49,466 bases of DNA from the NCBI GenBank assembly GCA_943787175.1, contig CALSLK010000029.1, positions 1-49,466 on the forward strand, in the 5' to 3' direction. A program made the translations under genes and the position numbers. Origin of the DNA: an uncultured Alphaproteobacteria bacterium (GTDB lineage: Bacteria > Pseudomonadota > Alphaproteobacteria > SP197). Below the pieces are notes generated by a model. The model was not told the origin of the DNA. It made no database searches and saw only the letters and a list, made by a program, of their open reading frames with translations. Below, piece after piece: positions 18,095 to 27,807 of this stretch (within the stretch, counting starts at the first letter, position 1; each line of letters opens with the position of its first letter).

Positions 18095-18979
18095 ATGACC
18101 ATCATGCCAAACGATCAGATCATACGCCTGGGCCTGCCCAAGGGCCGCATGCAGGACAATGTCTTTGCGTTGCTGGAAGATGCCGGCATTCATATCCGTT
18201 CGGGCAGCTCGAGCACGCGTGATTACCGCCCAAAGCTCTCGCTGCCGGGTTTTGACGCCAAACTGCTGAAACCTCAGAACATCGTGGAAATGCTCCATGC
18301 GGGAACCCGTGATCTTGGGTTTGCCGGCGCCGACTGGGTCGCCGAGAAAGAGGCTGACCTGGTGGAACTGGTCGATACCGGACTGGATCTGGTGCAACTG
18401 GTTGCGGCAGCGCCTGTTAAGATTCTTGAAGACGGCAAGCTGCCGGGCCAGCATCTGGTAGTGGCCAGCGAATACGAACGCCTGACCCGTGACTGGATTG
18501 ACAGCGCCGGCCTGGACGCGACCTTCGTGCGCTCCTATGGCGCGACCGAAGTTTTCCCGCCCGAAGATGCCGACTGCATTGTCGACAACACCGCAACGGG
18601 ATCGACCCTGCGTGCCAACGGTCTGGAGATCGTGGGCCAGGTGATGATTTCCTCGACCCGGCTTTATGCCCACCCCGCTGCGCTCGAGAATGCGGAAAAG
18701 CGCGCATCGATCGACAGCTTCGTGATGATGGTGGGTTCCGTGCTGGATGCCCGCCGCCGTGTGATGGTTGAAGTCAACGTGACGCCCGAAAGCCTGGAAG
18801 CCGTGATCGGCGTGTTGCCCAGCATGCGCGAGCCGACGGTTTCGCCGCTGCATGGCGGACGCGGCTTTGCCATCAAGTCTGCCGTGCCGCGCGATCTGTT
18901 GGCCCAGGTAATTCCCCAGATCAAGGCGCGCGGTGGTACAGATATTGTTGTATCCCCCATCGGCAACATCGTTTCGTGA
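18095..18979 (+). CDS. hisG: ATP phosphoribosyltransferase, long form
   Basis: First enzyme of histidine synthesis, joining PRPP and ATP. 294 residues, matching the long form with a C-terminal regulatory domain (from about residue 225: VEVNVTPESLEAVIGVLPSMREPTVSPL). LGLPKGRM opens the catalytic domain, and DCIVDNTATGSTLRANGLEIV is the PRPP-binding region. The long form normally works without HisZ, and no hisZ is seen. First gene of the his operon, divergent from the VOC gene. Confidence 0.93.
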   Translation: MTIMPNDQIIRLGLPKGRMQDNVFALLEDAGIHIRSGSSSTRDYRPKLSLPGFDAKLLKPQNIVEMLHAGTRDLGFAGADWVAEKEADLVELVDTGLDLVQLVAAAPVKILEDGKLPGQHLVVASEYERLTRDWIDSAGLDATFVRSYGATEVFPPEDADCIVDNTATGSTLRANGLEIVGQVMISSTRLYAHPAALENAEKRASIDSFVMMVGSVLDARRRVMVEVNVTPESLEAVIGVLPSMREPTVSPLHGGRGFAIKSAVPRDLLAQVIPQIKARGGTDIVVSPIGNIVS

Positions 18980-18988
18980 GGGTGAATC

Positions 18989-19576
18989 ATGGACAAACGC
19001 ACAGCCAGCGTTGAGCGCAAGACACGCGAGACCGATATCAAGGTCACGGTGAATCTGGACGGAACCGGCGTGGCCGAAATTTCCACGGGCCTGCGTTTCC
19101 TGGATCATCTGCTCGACGGCCTGACTCGTCACAGCCGTATGGATATCACGCTCTCCTGCAAGGGCGATCTCGACATTGACGATCACCACACGGCCGAAGA
19201 TTGCGCGCTGGCCCTGGGTGAAGCGTTCGACATGGCATTGGGTGACAAACGCGGCATCCGCCGTTTTGGGAGCGCCTATGCGCCTCTGGATGAGGCCTTG
19301 GCGCGTGCCGTTCTGGATCTCTCTGGCCGTCCGTTTGCCCATGTTGACCTGGGCCTGCGCCGCGAGAAAGTCGGCGACATCTCGACCGAGATGATCAGCC
19401 ATGTTCTCCAGTCCTTTGCCATGGCGGCCAAGCTGACTCTCCATGTCGATCTGATCCGGGGTCACAACGACCACCATCGCGCCGAGGCCGCCTTCAAGGC
19501 GCTGGCCCTGGCGCTGTCGATGGCCATTTCAGATGCCGGCCATCGTGATGTACCAAGCACCAAGGGTGTGCTGTGA
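18989..19576 (+). CDS. hisB: Imidazoleglycerol-phosphate dehydratase
   Basis: 195 residues, the monofunctional form lacking the N-terminal phosphatase domain of E. coli HisB. The metal-binding histidine clusters are visible: [37 protein letters not shown] and [20 protein letters not shown] ribosome site (GTGAGGGTG) precedes ATG 18989. Its TGA overlaps the GTG of hisH. Confidence 0.95.
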   Translation: MDKRTASVERKTRETDIKVTVNLDGTGVAEISTGLRFLDHLLDGLTRHSRMDITLSCKGDLDIDDHHTAEDCALALGEAFDMALGDKRGIRRFGSAYAPLDEALARAVLDLSGRPFAHVDLGLRREKVGDISTEMISHVLQSFAMAAKLTLHVDLIRGHNDHHRAEAAFKALALALSMAISDAGHRDVPSTKGVL

Positions 19577-20178
19577 GCGGCCGCGAGGTCGTTGTCTGCG
19601 CCACCGGAACCGCCAATCTCGCCTCTGTCTTTGCAGGCCTGAAGCGGGCCGGCGGAGTGCCGCGCATGGCCCAGTCGGCAGATGACATCACCGAGGCAGG
19701 CCACGTGATGCTGCCGGGTGTTGGTTCGTTTGGCGCCGCCATGGCTGCACTAGACAAGAGCGGCATGACGGCGCCGCTGCGCGCGCGCATTGTGCTGGGC
19801 AAACCCACGCTGTCGATCTGCGTCGGGCTGCAGCTGTTCGGGCGCTCAAGCGAGGAATCGCCCGGTGCGGTGGGGCTGGGCATCGTCGATGCGCCGGTGA
19901 CACGGTTTCCTGAAACGGTGCGGGTGCCGCAGTTTGGCTGGAACGACGTGAGCGCTGACCCTGGCTGTCATGTCGTACAGGACGGCTTTGCCTATTTTGC
20001 GAACTCCTTTCGCATGACTGAAGCACCGGCGGGCTGGTCGCCCGCCATGGCTGATCATGGCGGACCGTTTGTTGCCGCCATGGAAAAAGGCTCTGTTGTG
20101 GCCTGCCAGTTTCACCCGGAACTCTCAGGCGCCTATGGCCAGGGGCTCCTGAAACGATGGATTGATCTGCCATGCTGA
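19573..20178 (+). CDS. hisH: Imidazole glycerol phosphate synthase, glutaminase subunit
   Basis: A 201-residue class I glutaminase that supplies ammonia to HisF. It starts with GTG in a GTGA overlap with hisB. PGVGSFG is the oxyanion strand region, the nucleophile cysteine lies in [15 protein letters not shown], and the His-Glu pair lies in CQFHPELSG near the C-terminus. Overlaps the hisF start by 7 bases. Confidence 0.94.
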   Translation: MSGREVVVCATGTANLASVFAGLKRAGGVPRMAQSADDITEAGHVMLPGVGSFGAAMAALDKSGMTAPLRARIVLGKPTLSICVGLQLFGRSSEESPGAVGLGIVDAPVTRFPETVRVPQFGWNDVSADPGCHVVQDGFAYFANSFRMTEAPAGWSPAMADHGGPFVAAMEKGSVVACQFHPELSGAYGQGLLKRWIDLPC

Positions 20179-20951
20179 CTGCACGCGTGATTCCCTGCCT
20201 GGATGTCAATTCCGGCCGCGTCGTCAAAGGCGTGCGGTTCCAGGGTTTGAGGGATGCCGGAGACCCGGTTGAGCTTTCGATGTCCTATGAACGCCAGGGC
20301 GCCGACGAGCTGGTGATGCTGGATGTCTCTGCCACGCCGGAGGGGCGCGGTAACGCGCTGGTGACGGTCGCTGCCGTGCGCCAGGAACTGGGTATCCCAC
20401 TGACCGTGGGTGGCGGCGTGCGCAAGGCAGCCGATGCCGGTGCCCTGCTGGAAGCCGGAGCCGACAAGGTCGCGGCCAACACCGCAGCCGTGACACGCCC
20501 GGAACTGCTGACCGAGATCGCCGACCACTTCGGCAGCCAATGCGCCATCGTCGCCATCGATGCCGCGCGCAAGGCCGAAGGCGACGGCTGGGAGGTCGTC
20601 ACGTTGTCGGGTAAGAACCGCACGGGCATGGACGCCATCGGCTGGGCGCGCGAGGCGGTGGAACGCGGAGCCGGAGAAATTCTGCTGACAAGCTGGGACC
20701 GCGACGGCACGCGCTCGGGCTATGACACCGACCTGCTGCAGGCGGTCTCGGATTCCGTGCATGTGCCGGTAATTGCGTCGGGCGGCGCGGCCAAACCCGA
20801 ACATCTGATTGAGGCGCTGCAATCTGGTGCCGATGCCGTTCTTGCCGCCTCGATCTTTCATGACGGTGACTATACGGTGGGTGATATCAAACGTGTGATG
20901 GCAGCGGCGGGCATTCCCACGCGCCTGGACCTCACGGCGGACACCCCATGA
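20172..20951 (+). CDS. hisF: Imidazole glycerol phosphate synthase, cyclase subunit
   Basis: A 259-residue (beta/alpha)8 barrel. Catalytic aspartates are in CLDVNSGRVVKG (start) and IVAIDAARK (about residue 130). The C-terminal phosphate-binding half is LLTSWDRDGTRSGYD and VIASGGAAKPEHL. It makes IGP and AICAR together with HisH. Its stop overlaps the start of the MFS gene (ATGA). Confidence 0.95.
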   Translation: MLTARVIPCLDVNSGRVVKGVRFQGLRDAGDPVELSMSYERQGADELVMLDVSATPEGRGNALVTVAAVRQELGIPLTVGGGVRKAADAGALLEAGADKVAANTAAVTRPELLTEIADHFGSQCAIVAIDAARKAEGDGWEVVTLSGKNRTGMDAIGWAREAVERGAGEILLTSWDRDGTRSGYDTDLLQAVSDSVHVPVIASGGAAKPEHLIEALQSGADAVLAASIFHDGDYTVGDIKRVMAAAGIPTRLDLTADTP

Positions 20952-22147
20952 CCAAACAAACGCAAGTCCAGACGAAACGCCTGCCAATCCTGGCCTTCTG
21001 TGCCGGACACATGGCGGTCGACTGGCCCCATGGCGCGTTCTGGATTTTGGCACCCGCCATCGCAATCTCCTTTGAGATGAGTCCTTCGGATCTTGGGCTG
21101 ATGATTTCGCTGACAGCGATTGGCGCAACCTTCAGTCTGGTGCCGGCGGGTATCCTGAGCGATCACACGAGCCGGCGCGGGCCGATCTTTGCGACAACCT
21201 TCCTGTGGGTGGTGATTGGATACGGGCTTGCCAGTCTGGCGCCCAATTTCTGGGCCCTGACGGCCATGCTTGCGATTGCGGGTATGGGAACGTCGGCTTG
21301 GCATCCCCTTGCCACCGGCACGCTGACCCAGACCATGCCGGGGCAACGCGCACGGGTTCTGGGCATTCACGCCATGGGCGGCACGTTGGCCGAGGTGTTT
21401 GCGCCAATCCTGACCGGTGTTCTGCTGGTTTTTGTGGGTTGGCGTGTGGGTCTGGCTCTGGCGATCATCCCGGCCATGGCCGTGGGCGTCTATTTCTTCA
21501 TCGTGCGTGAACGTCTGACGGTCACCGTCAGCGAAAAAGCCTCCATGGGCGATTTCAAAGACATGTGGCGCGACTGGACCAGCCGCAGCGGCCTGTCCCT
21601 GGTGGCCATGATCGGCATCTACAACATGGCCGTCATGGCCGTATTGGCGATGGCGACGCTCTACATCGTCAACGATCTGGGCTTTTCGGAGTTCGAAGCC
21701 GGTGTTGCCTTTGCCGCGATGATCTTGGCGGGCGCCCTGCTGCAGCCGGTGATGGGGCACCTTTCCGACACCATGGGACGGCGCAAGGTGTTTGCCGTTT
21801 CGCTGCTGGCCGCAGCACCTCTGGGTTTTGCCATGCCCTTCATCGGGGTGGCATGGCTAGCCGTGGTTTTCCTGATTGTGATGATCGGCGCGTTCTACGG
21901 CGTGCGTTCGGTGGTGCTGGCCTCAGCCGTGGACTTTGCCGGGAAACGTGAAGGCACCACCCTGGGGCTGGCCTTTGTCATGATGGACGGCATTGGCGCA
22001 ATCGGCGCCTTCCTTGGTGGCTGGGCTGGTGATTTCGACCTGACCTATGCCTTTGCATTGGGTTCAGTGTTTGCCGTGATTGCAGCGCTTATCGCTCTTG
22101 GTTCGGCACTGGCCTTCCCCGTCATCACGTCCGAGGCAGCGGAATGA
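20948..22147 (+). CDS. MFS transporter embedded in the his operon
   Basis: A 399-residue protein with about 12 membrane helices. The loop between helices 2 and 3 carries GILSDHTSRRGPIF, a variant of the MFS GxxxDRxGRR motif, and the second half has GHLSDTMGRRKVF. The N-terminus, with AFCAGHMAVDWPHGAFWILAP, resembles drug or small-metabolite exporters of the fosmidomycin-resistance-like group. ATGA overlaps on both sides couple it to hisF and the hisA fusion. A role in moving histidine, a precursor or an analogue is suggested only by position. Confidence 0.85.
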   Translation: MTKQTQVQTKRLPILAFCAGHMAVDWPHGAFWILAPAIAISFEMSPSDLGLMISLTAIGATFSLVPAGILSDHTSRRGPIFATTFLWVVIGYGLASLAPNFWALTAMLAIAGMGTSAWHPLATGTLTQTMPGQRARVLGIHAMGGTLAEVFAPILTGVLLVFVGWRVGLALAIIPAMAVGVYFFIVRERLTVTVSEKASMGDFKDMWRDWTSRSGLSLVAMIGIYNMAVMAVLAMATLYIVNDLGFSEFEAGVAFAAMILAGALLQPVMGHLSDTMGRRKVFAVSLLAAAPLGFAMPFIGVAWLAVVFLIVMIGAFYGVRSVVLASAVDFAGKREGTTLGLAFVMMDGIGAIGAFLGGWAGDFDLTYAFALGSVFAVIAALIALGSALAFPVITSEAAE

Positions 22148-23397
22148 TCATTCCCTCCATCGACCTGATGGGTGGCCAGGCCGTTCAGCTTGTGGGCGGC
22201 AAGGAGATGGCGATCGAGGCGGGTGATCCCCGGCCTATTGCCGAGAAGTTCCGCCTGGCTGGCGACATTGCCGTGATCGACCTGGACGCCGCACTGGGCC
22301 AGGGCGACAACCGCGCGCTGATCGAAGATCTGGTGAAGCTGGCACCCTGCCGTGTGGGCGGCGGCATTCGCGATGTCGAAACCGCCATACGCTGGCTTGA
22401 TGCCGGGGCCGACAAGATCATCCTGGGTACCGCGGCCAAGCCGGAGATTCTTTCACAGTTGCCGCGCGACCGCGTGATCGCCGCGCTGGACGCCGTGGAA
22501 GGCGAGGTTGTGACCCACGGCTGGACCACCAAGACCGGCGCATCGGTAGAAAACCGCATGGCCGAGCTGCGCGAATTCGTCGGTGGCTTCCTGGTCACCT
22601 TCGTGGAACGCGAGGGACGCATGCAGGGCACCGACATGGACGCCACACGGCGGCTGGCGCGAGCGGCAGGCGATGCGAAACTCACCGTGGCGGGCGGTTT
22701 CACGACGCCAGAAGATATTGCCATGGCCGACGAGGCCGGTGCCGACGCGCAGGTCGGCATGGCGCTTTACACCGGGCACCTTGATCTGGGCGACGCGATC
22801 GCTGCACCGCTGAAAAGCGACCGGCCCGATGGTCTCTGGCCCACCGTGGTGTGCGACGAACATGGCCACGCCCTGGGGCTGGTCTATTCGGATGCGCAGA
22901 GTCTGCGTGTTGCCGTGGAGCGCCAGGTGGGCGCCTATCATTCACGCAAGCGCGGCTTGTGGGTAAAGGGCGAAACTTCCGGCGCGACCCAGGAGCTGCT
23001 GAAGATTGATCTCGACTGCGATCGTGATGCTCTGCGCTTTACCGTGCGTCAGGCCGGAACCGGGTTCTGTCACCTCGACACCTGGACTTGCTGGGGTGCC
23101 GATGAAGGCCTGCCCGCGCTGGCCCGTCTGATTGCCGAGCGCCGCGATGTTGCGCCGGAGGGTTCCTATACGCAGCGCCTGTTCAATGAACCCGGCCTGC
23201 TGGAAGCCAAGCTGATCGAGGAAGCCGGTGAATTGGGCGAAGCAACGGATGCAGAAGACGTTGCCCACGAGGCAGCCGATGTCATCTACTTCGCGCTGAC
23301 CGCTGCTGCCCGGGCCGGTGTTCCATTGAGCGCCATCGAGGCGCAATTGAACCAGCGCAGCCGCAAGGTGACGCGGCGGCCCGGCAACGCCAAGTAA
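22144..23397 (+). CDS. HisA-HisI-HisE three-domain fusion
   Basis: 417 residues without interruption. Residues 1-220 are a HisA barrel, ProFAR isomerase (IIPSIDLMGGQAVQL, LDAVEGEVVTHGW, VAGGFTTPEDI). The usual TDIxxDGT reads TFVEREGRMQG, so the barrel is divergent. Residues about 231-325 are HisI, PRA-CH (LGLVYSDAQSL, SRKRGLWVKGETSG, metal-binding DLDCDRDAL, zinc Cys in FCHLDTWTCWG). Residues 325-410 are HisE, PRA-PH (APEGSYTQRLF, EEAGELGEA, EAADVIYFAL). From the linker DRPDGLW to the end VTRRPGNAK it resembles fungal HIS4 far more than E. coli HisIE. This one gene would supply steps 2, 3 and 4 of the pathway. It overlaps the MFS stop and ends the operon. Confidence 0.92.
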   Translation: MIIPSIDLMGGQAVQLVGGKEMAIEAGDPRPIAEKFRLAGDIAVIDLDAALGQGDNRALIEDLVKLAPCRVGGGIRDVETAIRWLDAGADKIILGTAAKPEILSQLPRDRVIAALDAVEGEVVTHGWTTKTGASVENRMAELREFVGGFLVTFVEREGRMQGTDMDATRRLARAAGDAKLTVAGGFTTPEDIAMADEAGADAQVGMALYTGHLDLGDAIAAPLKSDRPDGLWPTVVCDEHGHALGLVYSDAQSLRVAVERQVGAYHSRKRGLWVKGETSGATQELLKIDLDCDRDALRFTVRQAGTGFCHLDTWTCWGADEGLPALARLIAERRDVAPEGSYTQRLFNEPGLLEAKLIEEAGELGEATDAEDVAHEAADVIYFALTAAARAGVPLSAIEAQLNQRSRKVTRRPGNAK

Positions 23398-23419
23398 GAC
23401 GCAGCCGGACCAGGCGGCA

Positions 23420-23908
23420 TCAAGCCAGCATCAGGCAGGCGACAAGAAATGAGACCGACGCGCCAGCAGAGGTCCATGCGCGTACCCAGTTCCAGCGATT
23501 CCAGCGCAACACGTATTCAGGCCAGTAGTTGGCAGCTGGAGACTCGGCAAAAGCGAGTTTGCCCAGGCGAACGTTCATGGGCACGTTGAAGCGAAAGGTC
23601 ACGAGCAAGACACCCGCGAAGATCAAGAGCCCCCCGACGGCCGTGGGAATGGCAGCCGATGCCGCAGCGGTGAAGGCGGCAAAAATTCCAAGCGCCGACG
23701 ACAGGACGACGGTTCCCCAGAGCAGATAGATGCTGCCCGAGCGCATGATTTCGCGATTGATGTTCTGCATGACCTGAACACCAGCGGCCGTCTTGGCCAG
23801 ATGCATGGAACGCAGGACGAAATCCGAGAAAGTGTAGAACAGCCCTGCCGACATGGCGCAGGCGATGACGGCGACACTGCAGCCGATGAGAAGCCAGTTG
23901 ATGGTCAT
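23420..23908 (-). CDS. DUF1772 membrane protein
   Basis: 162 residues with four predicted membrane helices (about 5-25, 55-80, 85-105 and 140-160). The start at ATG 23908 has GGAGG upstream. MSAGLFYTFSDFVLRSM at the first helix and FNVPMNVRL near residue 115 are typical of DUF1772 (anthrone oxygenase-like) proteins. It follows the NmrA-like gene on the same strand, and both are probably controlled by the divergent TetR protein. No enzymatic activity can be stated. Confidence 0.8.
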   Translation of the reverse strand: MTINWLLIGCSVAVIACAMSAGLFYTFSDFVLRSMHLAKTAAGVQVMQNINREIMRSGSIYLLWGTVVLSSALGIFAAFTAAASAAIPTAVGGLLIFAGVLLVTFRFNVPMNVRLGKLAFAESPAANYWPEYVLRWNRWNWVRAWTSAGASVSFLVACLMLA

Positions 23909-23924
23909 GGGTCGGTCCTCCAGG

Positions 23925-24554
23925 TCAGTGGGAAAGTGCGGGCGAGGCGTACAAATAGGTGTTGTCCCCGAGTTGCCGGACCATGAAGTCAGCGACATCC
24001 GCGCGGGCAATCTTGTAGGTGAGCGAGGGCAGCGCTGCGGTGAACCCGACTTGATAGGTTCTGGTGAGCGCGTCATCGGTGAAGCTGCTGGGGCGCACGA
24101 TGGTCCAGTCGAGCTTGCTGGCGCGCACAACAGCTTCCTGCGCCTCGTGATCATCATAGAGGCGGCGCATGAACAGCGGCACGATGAACCAGCGGTAACG
24201 CAGAGGAAGCATGGACCAGCTATCGCCCGCCCCAAGCCCAGAAAGACAGACAAGACGCTTGATCCCGACCTGCTCCATGGCCTGAACAATGATTGATGTG
24301 CCCTTGGTACGCAGCTGCTCACGATTGAAGAGCGGCATGCCCAGAGCACAGATTACGGCATCGGACCCCTCGATTGCCCGACGAACCGCATCAAGATCAA
24401 GAACATCGCCTTCAACAATGTTCAGTCCGGGCGCGTCCGGATCAAGGCGGGCACGGTCGCGTGTGAACGCGGTGACCGTGTGGCCCTCTTCGTGGAGCTG
24501 GGTCATCAGGTTGCGGCCGACACCGCCAGTCGCGCCGAATACGGTTACATGCAT
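23925..24554 (-). CDS. NAD(P)-binding atypical SDR (NmrA-like)
   Basis: A 209-residue Rossmann-fold protein. VFGATGGVGRNLM at the N-terminus is the dinucleotide-binding loop (GxxGxxG), NIVEGDVLDLDAV follows, then RLVCLSGLGAG. The Tyr-x-x-x-Lys pair of classical SDRs is not evident, matching the atypical NAD(P)H-binding 'reductase' group. Transcribed leftward away from the TetR gene and followed by the DUF1772 gene, it is probably part of a small stress- or xenobiotic-inducible unit. Confidence 0.82.
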   Translation of the reverse strand: MHVTVFGATGGVGRNLMTQLHEEGHTVTAFTRDRARLDPDAPGLNIVEGDVLDLDAVRRAIEGSDAVICALGMPLFNREQLRTKGTSIIVQAMEQVGIKRLVCLSGLGAGDSWSMLPLRYRWFIVPLFMRRLYDDHEAQEAVVRASKLDWTIVRPSSFTDDALTRTYQVGFTAALPSLTYKIARADVADFMVRQLGDNTYLYASPALSH

Positions 24555-24570
24555 GGTCTCTCTCCTTGGG

Positions 24571-24585
24571 TTGACACAGTGTCAA
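24571..24585. promoter_or_regulatory. TetR operator candidate
   Basis: TTGACAC-A-GTGTCAA is a perfect 7-1-7 palindrome centred in the 65-base gap between the divergent NmrA-like and TetR genes. Another TGACAC half-site follows at 24587-24592. Position and symmetry fit autoregulation by the adjacent TetR protein. Confidence 0.6.
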
Positions 24586-24619
24586 TTGACACGGCGACAA
24601 GTGGTGATAGCTTTACAGC

Positions 24620-25219
24620 ATGTCAAGTGCGCAACCAGATACCCGTCTCAGAATTCTGAAAGCCAGCCTGGAACTCCTGGAAGCAGGGCAAGGCCAGGGC
24701 GTGCGCATGGCCGACGTCGCCAAACGTGCCGGCGTTTCGCGCCAGGCGGTTTATCTGCATTTTGAATCGCGCGCAGAGCTGCTGATTCAGACCACGCTTT
24801 ACCTGGATGACATCGCGGGCAGTCAAGAGCGCCTGATCCCCAGCCGCGAGGCCACAACCGGTGTGGCACGCCTGGACGCCTTCATTGAGGCCTGGACGGC
24901 CTATCTGCCGATCATCTATCCCAGCGCCCGTGCCTTGCTTGCCATGCGCGAAACCGATGAGGATGCAGCCCACGCCTGGGATCAGCGTATGCGTGATATG
25001 CGCGAGGGATGCGAAGCCGCGGTTACGGCGCTGCAGCGCGACGGCCAACTCAACCCCGCGCATGATCCCCAGGAGGCAACGGACTTGTTGTGGATGTTGC
25101 TCTCTGTCCGGAACTGGGAGCAACTTACCCGCATCAGCGGCTGGTCCCAGGAAGCCTATGCCGCGAAGATCCGGTCGAGCGCACACCAGCTTCTGGTGAT
25201 GCCAAAGGCGTCCAAGTAG
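24620..25219 (+). CDS. TetR-family transcriptional regulator
   Basis: 199 residues with the N-terminal helix-turn-helix GVRMADVAKRAGVSRQAVYLHFESRAELL (about 28-56) and a C-terminal ligand-binding domain containing LDAFIEAWTAYLPI. It is divergent from the NmrA-like and DUF1772 genes, with a perfect palindrome in between. Likely a repressor of both directions; ligand unknown. Confidence 0.9.
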   Translation: MSSAQPDTRLRILKASLELLEAGQGQGVRMADVAKRAGVSRQAVYLHFESRAELLIQTTLYLDDIAGSQERLIPSREATTGVARLDAFIEAWTAYLPIIYPSARALLAMRETDEDAAHAWDQRMRDMREGCEAAVTALQRDGQLNPAHDPQEATDLLWMLLSVRNWEQLTRISGWSQEAYAAKIRSSAHQLLVMPKASK

Positions 25220-25261
25220 CCGGAAAAAACGAAAAAAGGGTGGCCCACGCGCGGTTCTGCC

Positions 25262-25291
25262 CTTGATCTCTGCGTAAATTCGCTTACATCG
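25262..25291 (+). promoter_or_regulatory. RpoH-like promoter of groESL
   Basis: CTTG (25262-25265), a 17-base spacer and CTTACATCG (25283-25291) match the alphaproteobacterial heat-shock sigma pattern (CTTG-N17/18-CYTATNTnnG) with one deviation. The CIRCE element begins 4 bases downstream. Confidence 0.55.
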
Positions 25292-25294
25292 CTG

Positions 25295-25321
25295 TTAGCA
25301 CTCACCTCGTGTGAGTGCCAA
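25295..25321. promoter_or_regulatory. CIRCE element (HrcA operator)
   Basis: TTAGCACTC, nine bases, GAGTGCCAA, which differs from the consensus TTAGCACTC-N9-GAGTGCTAA at one position. It lies 47 bases before groES, so groESL should be repressed by HrcA and induced on heat shock. Confidence 0.92.
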
Positions 25322-25367
25322 TTCATTCGCATTCGAGACAAATCCGCTCAATCATGGAGGTTGAAGC

Positions 25368-25655
25368 ATGGCATTCCGACCGCTGCACGACCGCGTTGTC
25401 GTAAGCCGCACCGACGGTGAAGAAAAAACCGCAGGCGGCATCATTATCCCCGATTCCGCCAAAGAAAAGCCGATGGAAGGCAAGATTGTCTCTGTTGGCC
25501 CCGGCGCCCGGGACGAACACGGCAAAGTTCAGCCGCTTGATGTGAAGAAGGGCGATCGCGTCCTCTTCGGCAAGTGGTCGGGCACCGAGGTGAAGCTTGA
25601 TGGCAAGGAACTTCTGATCATGAAGGAATCCGACATCATGGGCATCATCGGCTGA
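25368..25655 (+). CDS. groES: Co-chaperonin GroES
   Basis: 95 residues, normal length. [23 protein letters not shown] at the N-terminus includes the mobile loop that docks on GroEL, and [32 protein letters not shown] closes the protein. GGAGG precedes ATG 25368. Followed 29 bases later by groEL; forms the heptameric lid of the chaperonin. Confidence 0.97.
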   Translation: MAFRPLHDRVVVSRTDGEEKTAGGIIIPDSAKEKPMEGKIVSVGPGARDEHGKVQPLDVKKGDRVLFGKWSGTEVKLDGKELLIMKESDIMGIIG

Positions 25656-25666
25656 CCACCACTTAA

Positions 25667-27311
<1,645 letters not shown>

Positions 27312-27336
27312 TCCAACCGATCAGATCGCTGGAATG

Positions 27337-27373
27337 GGGGCCGCAGTGCAAACTGCGGCCCCTTTTTCTTTTT
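27337..27373 (+). terminator. Rho-independent terminator of groESL
   Basis: A perfect 11-bp GC-rich stem, GGGGCCGCAGT (27337-27347) and ACTGCGGCCCC (27352-27362), with a GCAA tetraloop, followed by TTTTTCTTTTT. It begins 25 bases after the groEL stop. Confidence 0.95.
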
Positions 27374-27504
27374 GCGCGCATCTTGGTCAGGGTTCACATC
27401 CCTCCATGGCCGGAGCAAAAATCAACGAAAGTACCTGTCTGACAAGTCTTGATCCCGTCGGCGTAGGGCGCTCTAATCCTCTCTACGCATTTTGGGAGAT
27501 CGCC

Positions 27505-27807
27505 ATGTACAAGATTGATCCGGCAAAGACCGAACTGGCCGACGAGTTCCAGGCCAATCCGTTCGGGCCACACAGCGCAGAACTGCAGAAGGTTCTGAAC
27601 GTGATGCGCTGGGAGCCGGTCGAGGGCAAGTATGTGCTGGTGAACACGGTGCCGCACAAGGAATGGTGCCTGGCCCAGCTTCCCGGCAAACGCGGCATTC
27701 CGGTCACCCTGCACGAAGACGTCAAATTCGACGACCTTGGCGAGGCCGAGTGGCACATCTTCAAGCTGCGCTGGAAGAAACACACAGGCGTCGAACTGGA
27801 CGGATAG
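27505..27807 (+). CDS. N,N-dimethylformamidase light (small) subunit
   Basis: 100 residues; ATG 27505 follows GGGAG. QANPFGPHSAELQKVLNVMRWEP...GKYVL matches, as I recall it, the core of the Paracoccus dimethylformamidase light chain (ANPFG...LQRV...R.QP..GKY), and PVTLHEDVKFDDLGEAEWHIFKLR corresponds to its C-terminal part. It is shorter at the N-terminus than the roughly 130-residue Paracoccus chain. The light chain is non-catalytic and assembles with the iron-containing heavy chain. Here it heads a unit with three heavy-chain paralogues, separated from the first by an unusual low-GC gene. Confidence 0.75.
   Translation: MYKIDPAKTELADEFQANPFGPHSAELQKVLNVMRWEPVEGKYVLVNTVPHKEWCLAQLPGKRGIPVTLHEDVKFDDLGEAEWHIFKLRWKKHTGVELDG

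Noticed and set aside
17954..19477. Very long minus-strand open frame running upstream from the VOC gene
   Set aside because: It lies opposite hisG and hisB, has no family motifs, and only its last 122 residues (the VOC protein) are real. It is open because of GC-rich codon bias.
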